From: JACRLV01 sp045863555 | GTDB lineage: Bacteria > Planctomycetota > Phycisphaerae > UBA1845 > Fen-1342 | Length of the DNA stretch: 64,000 bases | Direction of reading: 5' to 3' | Assembly: GCA_045863555.1 (NCBI GenBank) | Contig: BTUU01000005.1 | Location: 1-64,000 of the forward strand | Shown here: positions 8,374 through 15,909 of the stretch, in pieces | How positions within the stretch are numbered: position 1 is the stretch's first letter | Layout of the letters: the number at the start of each line of letters is the position of its first letter | Made by a program: the position numbers and the translations under genes | The notes under the pieces: model-generated | Databases searched by the model: none | Told to the model about the DNA's origin: nothing | The model's input: only the letters and a program-made list of their open reading frames with translations

Positions 8374-9039
8374 TCACAGGCTGCGCCGCTTCACCCAGCC
8401 GGCGATGCCGAGGCCGAGGAGGCCGAGCACCGCGGCGGCCGGGACCGGGATCAGAAGCAGAACATCCTGGTGGTTCCCCGAGAACGCCCCGTCCGTGTAC
8501 GTATCCCAAAGCCGCATCACACGGACATTTCCCAGGTAGTCGTCAGCCCAGCCGAAATCCGTGGCCAGGGTCACGAGCGCGTTGTTTACGCCGCCGGTTT
8601 CCTGCTCGATCCACCAGAGGGCTTCCTGCAACGCGCGGTTGGCCGCGTACCGCTGCGATTGATCGCCATCGAATACGTATCCGCCCGTGTTCAGCCCGGT
8701 CGGGTTGGTCCGGAACATGTAGTAGAGCCAGGCCGACTTGCCGCTGAGCGGATCGGGGGTACCCCCACCCGCTCCGCCGTTCATCGCGGACGTGGAAATC
8801 TCGACGAAATACGTCGCATTGGTGAGAGTTTCGGTCGTTTCGACGCAAAACGTCGTGAACTGAAGCCGCTGCGGATCCGGGAGCTGGTCGCCACCGGTGC
8901 TGGCGTCAAACGCCCAGAACGGTCCACCGCTGATGCTCCCGTCTCGATCGGGATGCGCGGTGTTGATGGTCGCCTTCAGGTCCGCAGAGCATGTCGCCGC
9001 ACCCATCGCGATCGTTAGAAATGCGAAGAGGTGACGCAT
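8374..9039 (-). CDS. VPLP/PEP-CTERM-like secreted protein C
   Basis: The product is 221 residues. The signal peptide MRHLFAFLTIAMGAATCSA is followed by a secreted domain with FTTFCVETTE, LYYMFRTNPTG, ALWWIEQETGG and VMRLWDT. The sorting tail is IPVPAAAVLGLLGLGIAGWV plus KRRSL. A very good GGAGGT ribosome site precedes the ATG at 9039; an open frame continues upstream to 9174 but lacks signal-peptide logic. The domain is homologous to protein B. It follows X2 by 64 bp, the same spacing as in cassette 3. Confidence 0.88.
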   Translation of the reverse strand: MRHLFAFLTIAMGAATCSADLKATINTAHPDRDGSISGGPFWAFDASTGGDQLPDPQRLQFTTFCVETTETLTNATYFVEISTSAMNGGAGGGTPDPLSGKSAWLYYMFRTNPTGLNTGGYVFDGDQSQRYAANRALQEALWWIEQETGGVNNALVTLATDFGWADDYLGNVRVMRLWDTYTDGAFSGNHQDVLLLIPVPAAAVLGLLGLGIAGWVKRRSL

Positions 9040-9103
9040 GACAGAACCTCCATACAAACTGATATCGCTCGTTTCTTGCGCAATCAGGGTCGATATCGAA
9101 TGG

Positions 9104-9733
9104 CTATGCAGCGCAGGGCGGAGCGCGCGGGCGGGCGAGGGTGATGCGAGAGAGTTGAGACGAAAGGTCGACATCGATCGGCCCGGCGCTGTCGAGCGTT
9201 ACGGCCGGATCGACGGTTTCGAAGGCGCGCTGCAGAAAGGCGGGCGATTCGAGATCGAGCGGCGTGGCATGGCCGATCTGGCGCGGGCCGGAGGTGGAGT
9301 ACCACTCGGGGAGCGGGCCGAAATGGGCCTTGCGGAGCGAGCGAAGACCGCCGACGGCGCTGAGGAGGGCCAGGCCGCAGGCGACGAGCGCCGCACTGCC
9401 CGGCCCCGGCGGGAGCGCGACGACGGCCGGCTCATCTGCCGCGGAATCATCCGCGAGCGCGACCGCGAACTCGGCGCGACGCGCGGGGGCCTCCGCGGAA
9501 CCGAGACTGATCAGCGGGGAGAGCGCCTCGCCGCAGAGCGTCACGTTGACGATCGGTGCGACGGAAGCGGAACGATCCGAGGTTGAAAAAGCCGGACTGG
9601 TCTGCGTGGGTTGGCCGGCTGGATTGCAGATCAACGGGCGCGCCACAGGCGCCGGATCGATGCCCGCCAGAACGCTGTCGGCCAGCAGCGAGGAAACGAA
9701 CAAACCGACGATTGTGCGCGTCGGCACTATCAC
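9104..9733 (-). CDS. X2: cassette-leading exported protein of unknown family
   Basis: The product is 209 residues from a GTG at 9733 with an AGAGGGG site upstream. The signal peptide is TIVGLFVSSLLADSVLAG. The family blocks follow in order: VTLCGEALSPL, then LPPGPGSAALVACGLALLSA, RSLRKA, and FGPLPEWYSTSGPRQIGHAT, ending with RPRAPPCAA. Compared with X1 the DNA itself is nearly identical across the WYSTSGP block, more than the linkers on either side, which points to selection or gene conversion on that segment. It lies directly upstream of protein C. Function unknown. Confidence 0.8.
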   Translation of the reverse strand: MIVPTRTIVGLFVSSLLADSVLAGIDPAPVARPLICNPAGQPTQTSPAFSTSDRSASVAPIVNVTLCGEALSPLISLGSAEAPARRAEFAVALADDSAADEPAVVALPPGPGSAALVACGLALLSAVGGLRSLRKAHFGPLPEWYSTSGPRQIGHATPLDLESPAFLQRAFETVDPAVTLDSAGPIDVDLSSQLSRITLARPRAPPCAA

Positions 9734-9752
9734 GGGGATGCCCCTCTATTGA

Positions 9753-9781
9753 ATTGTTCGCGCGCCGTCTGATAACGTCAA
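9753..9781 (-). promoter_or_regulatory. Promoter of cassette 2
   Basis: On the minus strand TTGACG (9776-9781), a 17-bp spacer and AACAAT (9753-9758) lie 20 bp before the GTG of X2. The geometry matches the promoters of X1 and X3. The rest of the 344-bp gap 9734-10077 holds only the cassette 3 hairpin and nothing else that I can identify. Confidence 0.6.
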
Positions 9782-10012
9782 GAAAATTCCGAACGTTCTC
9801 AAGATTGTGGCGAACCGCGCTTGCGCGTAGGCGGGGCATGACGTGCATTCATGCGGAGGTGGGTTGTCCGAGCTTGCTCCGATACGTCGGACTTCGTCAG
9901 CCTGTCGGGCCCGGGCCGGCAAAGCAACACTCGCAGGCGGAGACTTGAGGGTTCACGCAGCCGTAACAGTACGCGCTACTTGGACGGACGTGCTGGACCT
10001 ACCCAAAGACCG

Positions 10013-10043
10013 GGGGCGACGCAGCATTCCGCCGCGCCGCCCC
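10013..10043 (-). terminator. GC-rich hairpin after cassette 3
   Basis: The arms GGGGCG (10013-10018) and CGCCCC (10038-10043) extend inward through CGC/GCG, for a stem of about 13 bp with two mismatches, 34 bp after the stop of protein D. The outer sequence is shared with the hairpins at 5679 and 8152. Intrinsic termination is inferred. Confidence 0.5.
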
Positions 10044-10077
10044 AAATACTCGGAAAGCCCATTGGTCGAGACGATGG

Positions 10078-10701
10078 TTACGCCATTCGACGCTTCACCC
10101 AGCCGGCAATGCCTAGACCGAGAACGCCGAGAAGCGCCGCGCCGGGAACGGGGATCATACCCTCATTCACGTATGAATCGCTGTCTCCACCGTCTATCGA
10201 AATGACATGCAAGCCGACGCGAAGTTCACCACTCGCAATCGCTGCGATTGTATCCGCGATCGTCAGGCCACCAAACAGCTCAAAGTGAATCGTAAGCCAC
10301 TCTCCGCTATTGTTGATTCCGGGACCTGGCCCCCCGCCGCCGGTATCGGCGACCCAGCCTGAAGTTGCAGCGAAACCAATGGCCTCCCCGCCAGGCAGGT
10401 TCGCTGGGCTGCCAGTGCCAGTGTTGGTGAAGCTCACGCCAGCGCTTTGCGTGTGCGGAAAATGAAGCAAAAACAGCGTGCCATCGTCAAAGTACACTTC
10501 GGTAATTGACGACTCAGTACCAACGTCGTTGTAAAACGTGAAGTCAACGAAACCAGAGGCCGGTTCGCTAACGACCATCCGAAGTTGAGATCCAATGTCC
10601 GGAGGCCCGTTGGTCGTAAGATTATAGAAATTGTAGGTGAAATCAGCGGTCGCGGTCGTCGCGAGCATGACTATCGCGATTCCGCTCGTCACTGTCCGCA
10701 T
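10078..10701 (-). CDS. VPLP/PEP-CTERM-like secreted protein D
   Basis: The product is 207 residues. The signal peptide MRTVTSGIAIVMLATTATA is followed by a beta-rich domain (DFTYNFYNLTTNGP, FVDFTFYNDVGTESSITEVY, WLTIHFELFGG, LRVGLHVISIDGG) resembling the generic PEP-CTERM ectodomain seen in cyanobacteria and planctomycetes. The tail is IPVPGAALLGVLGLGIAGWV plus KRRMA. A GGGAGA site precedes the ATG at 10701. The ectodomain is unrelated to those of B and C, so the three cassettes carry different cargo behind the same kind of X protein. Confidence 0.87.
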   Translation of the reverse strand: MRTVTSGIAIVMLATTATADFTYNFYNLTTNGPPDIGSQLRMVVSEPASGFVDFTFYNDVGTESSITEVYFDDGTLFLLHFPHTQSAGVSFTNTGTGSPANLPGGEAIGFAATSGWVADTGGGGPGPGINNSGEWLTIHFELFGGLTIADTIAAIASGELRVGLHVISIDGGDSDSYVNEGMIPVPGAALLGVLGLGIAGWVKRRMA

Positions 10702-10765
10702 GGTCAAATTCTCCCGTCTCGATCTGGAATTGCCAGCCAAACGCTTCGAAGACACGATTCAGACC

Positions 10766-11368
10766 TCAACGGGAAGGAGGGCCGCGAGGAGAGAGGCCAT
10801 CAAGACACCCAAGCTGAGGCGAAGTGTCGACGTGGACCGGGTCGACGGGGTTAATTGTGACCGCCGTATCGACGGTTTCGACGGCGCGGACGGCAAAAAC
10901 GGGGAAATCGGGGTCGAGCGGCGTGGCGTGGCCGATCTGCCTGGGGCCGGACGTCGAGTACCACTCGGGCAGCGAGCCGAAATTCGCCTTGCGGAGCGAG
11001 CGGACGCCGCCGACCGCGCCGAGGACGACGAGGCCGCAGGCGACGAGCGAGGCGCTGCCCGGACCCGGCGGGAGCGTCACGACGCCCGAGCCATCGGCCG
11101 GCGCAGCGGCAGACGATGGCGCGGCGCGAGAGAGCTGATCGAGCAGCGCGGCGTCGAACGCGCGCGGCGCTCGCGTCAGCCAGCCCTGGGCGCCTGCGGA
11201 GAGCGCAGGGCCGCAGAGCGTCGGCTGGAGCAGCGGCACCGGCGCGGCCGCGGAGACGACCGTTTCCTCGGGCTGCGGCGCGGCGCCGGTCGCCATGGAA
11301 GCGAGCGCGCCGCCGCACAGCCACACGGCCGCGAAGAGGGCTGCGAGATTTCGCGCATGCAGGATCAA
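10766..11368 (-). CDS. X3: cassette-leading exported protein of unknown family
   Basis: The product is 200 residues. No ATG is available; a TTG at 11368 begins a signal peptide (NLAALFAAVWLCGGALAS) and has AAGAGG upstream. The family blocks are LLQPTLCGPALS, then LPPGPGSASLVACGLVVLGA, RSLRKA, and FGSLPEWYSTSGPRQIGHAT, followed by AVETVDTAV and a SPRGPPSR end. The linker between the TLCG motif and the membrane segment is Ala/Pro-rich and unlike those of X1 and X2. It precedes protein D by 64 bp. Confidence 0.78.
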   Translation of the reverse strand: MILHARNLAALFAAVWLCGGALASMATGAAPQPEETVVSAAAPVPLLQPTLCGPALSAGAQGWLTRAPRAFDAALLDQLSRAAPSSAAAPADGSGVVTLPPGPGSASLVACGLVVLGAVGGVRSLRKANFGSLPEWYSTSGPRQIGHATPLDPDFPVFAVRAVETVDTAVTINPVDPVHVDTSPQLGCLDGLSPRGPPSR

Positions 11369-11388
11369 GAGAATACGCCTCTTGACGT

Positions 11389-11418
11389 ATTGTCAGCGGG
11401 CGGAGGGCCCGGAGTCAA
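11389..11418 (-). promoter_or_regulatory. Promoter of cassette 3
   Basis: On the minus strand TTGACT (11413-11418), an 18-bp spacer and GACAAT (11389-11394) lie 20 bp before the TTG of X3, the same geometry as the promoters of X1 and X2. Confidence 0.6.
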
Positions 11419-11492
11419 GCCAAAAATGCCTGTGAACACAGAGTTTTTCGCAAAGAGGGGGTGATAGCGCCGGCGCACGGAACGGGGTGGGA

Positions 11493-11520
11493 GTGCACAG
11501 TGCAGAGTGCACAGTGCACA
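11493..11520. repeat. Short tandem repeat, period 7 (GTGCACA)
   Basis: Four units read gtgcaca, gtgcaga, gtgcaca and gtgcaca, followed by gggg. The layout parallels the period-8 arrays at 3621-3665 and 33965-33999. Confidence 0.8.
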
Positions 11521-11746
11521 GGGGACAGGAGGCGGGGAACTGCGGCTGGGCTGGCTCGGGGGGCCGAGCGGGGCGTGGCGCGAGGCGGGCGCGGGGACGC
11601 CGGCCGCGGTTCGACTGGCGGCGGCCGGGTCGGACGGCCGGGTACGGCAGGGCAAAGGCCGAGGGGCCTGTTGTGGAGGGGGCAGCCGCGAGCGGCGGGT
11701 CACAGACGGGAACATCGGGGCCACTTGTCAAATCACGGCCGGGGAC

Positions 11747-11879
11747 GGCCGGGCCACTCCTCCTGCCGGGGACGGCTGGGCCACTCCTCCAGCCGGGGGG
11801 CGGCTGGGCCACTCCTCCAGCCGGGGGCGGCGGGGCCATTTCTCAGTGGAGCGGCTGAGCCACTTCGCAAGCCGGGGGC
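11747..11879. repeat. 27-bp tandem repeat, five units
   Basis: Units of 24-28 bp begin at 11747, 11774, 11802, 11829 and 11853, most with the form ggctgggccactcctccagc then cgggggc. A degenerate sixth starts at 11880. There are no unique spacers, so it is not CRISPR. The stretch gccggggacggccgggccac at the left edge (11738-11757) occurs again at 26818-26837. Confidence 0.85.
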
Positions 11880-12187
11880 GGCTGGGACGCGACTCCGCCG
11901 GGAATCGCGTTCATAAGTCGTTGAAACCAAGGGAGTAGACAGAATTCCGGATGGTTTTTCCCGGCGGGCTTTGCTATCACGGGCGCGTTCGGGTCCGGAA
12001 ATCCAAAACCGGAAGCGGCTTTCCCGGGGATCGCCCGGGCCGCGCTGGCCGGCAGCGGCCACGCGGCCGCCGGCTGGTCCTTGGACACCGGCCGCACGCG
12101 TCGACCACGAATTGAAGACTTGACACAGCCGGGAGGGGAAAGAAGCCCTCCTCCCGGCTCCGAGATTATCGACCCTGGAGCCCTGCC

Positions 12188-15100
12188 ATGTCACCGAGTC
12201 GCACGCTGCGAATCTTCGCCGCCGCCGCCGCCCTGCTCTCCGCCGGCCTGGCCGCCCTTTCCGGCGGCTGCCCGGCCGACAGCGCGACGAACCCGACGCT
12301 GCCGCCGACGGTGGTCGCGGGCGACAGCGCGGTGAACGACGGCGGCGGCGACGCGTCCGTGGGAAGCGGCGGCATCTCCGGCGGGAGCGGGAGCGGGACG
12401 TCCATGTCGGGCGGCTCGTCGAGCGGCGGAGGCGGCGCCGGCGCGATCAACGCGCCGCAGATCGTGGTCGCGGGCTGGATGAATGAGCCGCTGCGGGCCG
12501 TGCTCGTGGCCGCGGCTGACCGGACGGCGGATCTGACGTTTGAACTGGCCGGCGAGCCGAGCCCGGGGGGAACGGCCGATCTCTTCGCCAACCCCGGCGC
12601 GGACGTGACGCTGGTTTATACTCCGGTCGACGACTTTGTCGGCGACGCATTCGTCACGGTGAACATCCGCGACGGCGCGGCCAGCGGGACGGCGATCGTC
12701 CGCTTCCGCGTGCTGCCGAAGGTCGAATTCGCGATGGACCGGTACGAGGGAGAAGCGCCGGCGGGGATGCTCGCCAGCGCGACGATCCCCAGCGGGCATA
12801 CGCTGCCGGATGACGTGGAACTGCACTGGGCCTTCGGCGACGGCAGTGAGGCGACCGACGCGGGAACGAACATGAACCGGACGCACGTTTTCAGCAGCCC
12901 CGGCGTCTACCTGGTCTCGCTGGCGCTGCTGGTCGGCGGCGTCGGCGGCGAGTTGGGCTGCACGCACGCGAACCCGGGGCCGGCGAACTTCACCGCGCGG
13001 GAGCGCAGCGGCGGGACGGGGACGAACCAGCCGCCCAGCGCGGCGGCCGGGGCCGATCAGAACGTCATCGACGAGGACGGCAACGGATTCGCGCTGGTCA
13101 CGCTGAGCGGCGGCGCGAGCAGCGACCCGGATGGGCAGATCGTTGCGTACACCTGGGCGGTCGAGGGCGGGGCCACGTACGGGCCGAACCCGACGCCGAG
13201 CACGGCGATCTCGCTGGCTGTGGGCACGTGGAACATCACGCTCACGGTCATGGACGACGGGGGAGCGACGGCGAGCGACACGCTGCGGGTCGTCGTCGGC
13301 TCGTCGGCGATCCTGGCGATCTCGCCGGATGCGCCGCTCAGCGCTTCGGGCGTCATGGGCGGGCCGTTCACGCCGGCCTCGCAGGAATACACGATCACGA
13401 ACTCGGGCGACGCGCCGCTGACCTGGAGCGCATCCCACGGGCAGAACTGGATCGACCTGTCCTCCGCGGGCGGGACGCTCGCGGCCGGTGCGTCGACGAC
13501 GATCACGGTGTCGATTACGAGCGCGGCGAATTCGTTCCTGGTCGGCAACTACGGCGGGCAGATCTCGTTTACGAATACGGCCAGCGGGGCGGTGCTGACG
13601 CGGGCGGTCGAGCTGAGCGTCGTACCGGCCGGGGGGCTGCTCGTGTCGAGCGGCAGCCTGACCTCGGCGGGCCTCGTCGGCGGGCCGTTCTCGCCGTCGT
13701 CGCGGAACTACACGCTGACGAACACCGGTTCGACGGCGATCACCTGGTCGGCGACGAAAACGCGGCCGTGGGTGACGCTCTCGGCGGCGGGCGGGACGCT
13801 GGCGGGCGGGGCAGCGGCGACCGTCACGGTGTCGCTCAATTCGCAGGCGAATTCGCTCTCGGCCGGCGTTCACAGCGACACGGTGAGCTTCGCCAACACG
13901 ACCAACGGGATGGGCAACACCACCCGCAGCGTATCGCTGACGGTTACCGCGCCGGCGATGCTGAACGTGAGCGGGACGGACCTGGCCGCGAGCGGACCGC
14001 CGGGCGGGCCGTTTTCACCGGCCTCGACGACGTACACGCTGAGCAACAGCGGCGGGGTGAGCCTGAACTGGACGGCGGGGGCGAACCAGGCGTGGCTGAC
14101 GGTCTCGCCGACGAGCGGGACGCTGGCGGCGGGGGGATCGACGACGGTGACGGCGTCGATCAATTCAAACGCGAACGCGCTGGCGGCGGGGAGCTACGGC
14201 GCGAGCGTGTCACTGACGAACGCGACGAACGGGGCGGGCAACGCGACGCGAAACGCGACGCTGAATGTGTCGACCGTGCAGATGGCGTCGTCAATCTCGC
14301 AATACGGAATTACGTGGACGTTTGACCGGCCGTATCGGGTGGGGCAATTTGTGAATGGCGACTGGTGGGTTTGCCCGGATACGCCAAGTGGGACGGTGAC
14401 GGTGATGAGCGTTACACCTGTCCCAGTATACGGCACGACTGACACCGATCAACTCGCACGCAACGGGAGTTGCGTCAATCCGACCGCAACGACGACGAAT
14501 CAACCGTATGACGGCCGCTACTATTCCAGCTCCGGCAACAATTACTCGTCGGCCCAAGCCGTGCGGTTCCCCGTGGCACTCGCCGCCAACTCGTCACTCG
14601 TATCGACCGTCAGCCGCCCCGACGGTGACGCCGATCGGCCGAATCTGCTCGGAACCTCGACTAGCCTCGCCAAGGTCAAATTGCAGGATGCCGCCGTGCT
14701 CACCTGTCTGGCGACCGCACCCCCCGTAGATGCATTTCGCCCACCCTACGCCGGAACGACCAAGCCGCTGCTCCGGTTTAGCGATCTGGATTTGGCGCGG
14801 CTGCCGAACCTATCCCCTCCGAACTACGCGAACATCCACACTTGGGGCGTGTTCTACGCGGGTGTCTACCAAACGAGTTCAAGTCCCGGACTGGCTTACG
14901 CCCGCTTCTTTCAGCGACCGTGGCTAATGCACGTGATGGGTGACACGGGCGAAAATGTACGGCCGCTAAATAACTGCCCTGGCTACTATCGCGATGCTCA
15001 CGCAATCGAATCAGATGCGGCACTTCTGCTCTGCATCGATGGCACCGCTTCGAGTTACTTCGGACAGGCCGGCGGTTCGAAGGTCGACCTGCTGATCGCA

Positions 15101-15751
15101 TTTGTTCAGTTTGGTATTGACACGTACTACTGCATCCAGACCAACCCGAATCCCACCTCACGCGGAGATCGTTGCCTTTCAAAGTGGCCGTGCGTTTTTC
15201 TTGGTTTGCTTTCCGGACAGCCTCAGTACTACACGTCACTTAACTACTCCAACCCCCTATTCGGTTATCAGTACTTCAAGACCGATGCATGCACTTACTC
15301 AGGGGCCGGCTGGACCAATACAACCTATAAACCACTCGGTGCAATCTGGCTTTTCCGAGTTGATCCAACGTCAGAGACCGACAATCCCAGTGATTATCAT
15401 TACGAGCACCTCGACCCGTTCACCGTTGGTTGGTGCGGCACGTATCCAGGATCAAACCCGTTTTGGCGCGAGGAGAGTTACAGGCGAGCGACTCACTCCT
15501 GGACGTGGATCGGCACGGCGCTTGCAGCCCGTTTGCTTGGCGGCGTGGACGCATGGGATCATCTCCCATTCTTCGGATATTGCGACAGGTGGATGCAGGA
15601 GTCTGAGGCCTCCTATTTTTCCGCACTCCAAGCAATCGGAAACCAAGCACCCAATGGCCCATGTAACGATGGAACGTACGGCTTGTCATATCAGCACGGG
15701 CAGCTTCCGGGGCTCCAGTTCGTCCGCGACATGTGGAACGCATATCGATGA
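12188..15751 (+). CDS. Large secreted PKD/Ig-repeat protein, chimeric
   Basis: The product is 1187 residues. An N-terminal export signal ends LSGGC at residue 28, an imperfect lipobox, so it may be a lipoprotein. A Gly/Ser linker follows (about 45-85), then two PKD-like folds (about 175-260 with WAFGDGSE, and 275-372 with SSDPDGQIVAYTW). Three Ig-like/BACON-type repeats of about 107 residues start near residues 375, 483 and 590, each with GGPF.P.S..YT..N.G and GTLAAG. From about residue 700 a Cys-containing, Trp/Tyr-rich domain begins (GITWTFDRPYRVGQFVNGDW); its DNA is clearly lower in GC than the N-terminal half. The role is probably at the cell surface; no enzymatic motif was recognised. 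The ATG has a TGGAG site. Confidence 0.85.
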   Translation: MSPSRTLRIFAAAAALLSAGLAALSGGCPADSATNPTLPPTVVAGDSAVNDGGGDASVGSGGISGGSGSGTSMSGGSSSGGGGAGAINAPQIVVAGWMNEPLRAVLVAAADRTADLTFELAGEPSPGGTADLFANPGADVTLVYTPVDDFVGDAFVTVNIRDGAASGTAIVRFRVLPKVEFAMDRYEGEAPAGMLASATIPSGHTLPDDVELHWAFGDGSEATDAGTNMNRTHVFSSPGVYLVSLALLVGGVGGELGCTHANPGPANFTARERSGGTGTNQPPSAAAGADQNVIDEDGNGFALVTLSGGASSDPDGQIVAYTWAVEGGATYGPNPTPSTAISLAVGTWNITLTVMDDGGATASDTLRVVVGSSAILAISPDAPLSASGVMGGPFTPASQEYTITNSGDAPLTWSASHGQNWIDLSSAGGTLAAGASTTITVSITSAANSFLVGNYGGQISFTNTASGAVLTRAVELSVVPAGGLLVSSGSLTSAGLVGGPFSPSSRNYTLTNTGSTAITWSATKTRPWVTLSAAGGTLAGGAAATVTVSLNSQANSLSAGVHSDTVSFANTTNGMGNTTRSVSLTVTAPAMLNVSGTDLAASGPPGGPFSPASTTYTLSNSGGVSLNWTAGANQAWLTVSPTSGTLAAGGSTTVTASINSNANALAAGSYGASVSLTNATNGAGNATRNATLNVSTVQMASSISQYGITWTFDRPYRVGQFVNGDWWVCPDTPSGTVTVMSVTPVPVYGTTDTDQLARNGSCVNPTATTTNQPYDGRYYSSSGNNYSSAQAVRFPVALAANSSLVSTVSRPDGDADRPNLLGTSTSLAKVKLQDAAVLTCLATAPPVDAFRPPYAGTTKPLLRFSDLDLARLPNLSPPNYANIHTWGVFYAGVYQTSSSPGLAYARFFQRPWLMHVMGDTGENVRPLNNCPGYYRDAHAIESDAALLLCIDGTASSYFGQAGGSKVDLLIAFVQFGIDTYYCIQTNPNPTSRGDRCLSKWPCVFLGLLSGQPQYYTSLNYSNPLFGYQYFKTDACTYSGAGWTNTTYKPLGAIWLFRVDPTSETDNPSDYHYEHLDPFTVGWCGTYPGSNPFWREESYRRATHSWTWIGTALAARLLGGVDAWDHLPFFGYCDRWMQESEASYFSALQAIGNQAPNGPCNDGTYGLSYQHGQLPGLQFVRDMWNAYR

Positions 15752-15909
15752 CCGGGGCTTTGTGTACCCTTTATACGTAGTATTTCACCTTGATCGAGCG
15801 AGTCGGGATGTGAACGTCGCGGGAGTTGTGCAAACGCGCATGTCGCAGCAGCTCTTGCAAGACTTCGCTGTCGCGACTCTGCCGAAAAATGAGTGAAGCG
15901 GCTCATGGT

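Larger units (their letters stand above)
11419..12187. other. Gene-free interval with repeats
   Basis: No frame here has convincing protein features; the open frames are repeat translations rich in Arg, Gly and Pro. The interval contains a 7-bp tandem array (11493-11520) and a 27-bp array (11747-11879). A ribosome site (TGGAG) for the next gene is at its right end. Confidence 0.6.

Noticed and set aside
11747..11879. CRISPR-like regular repeat
   Set aside because: The units follow each other without unique spacers, and no cas gene is in the window.
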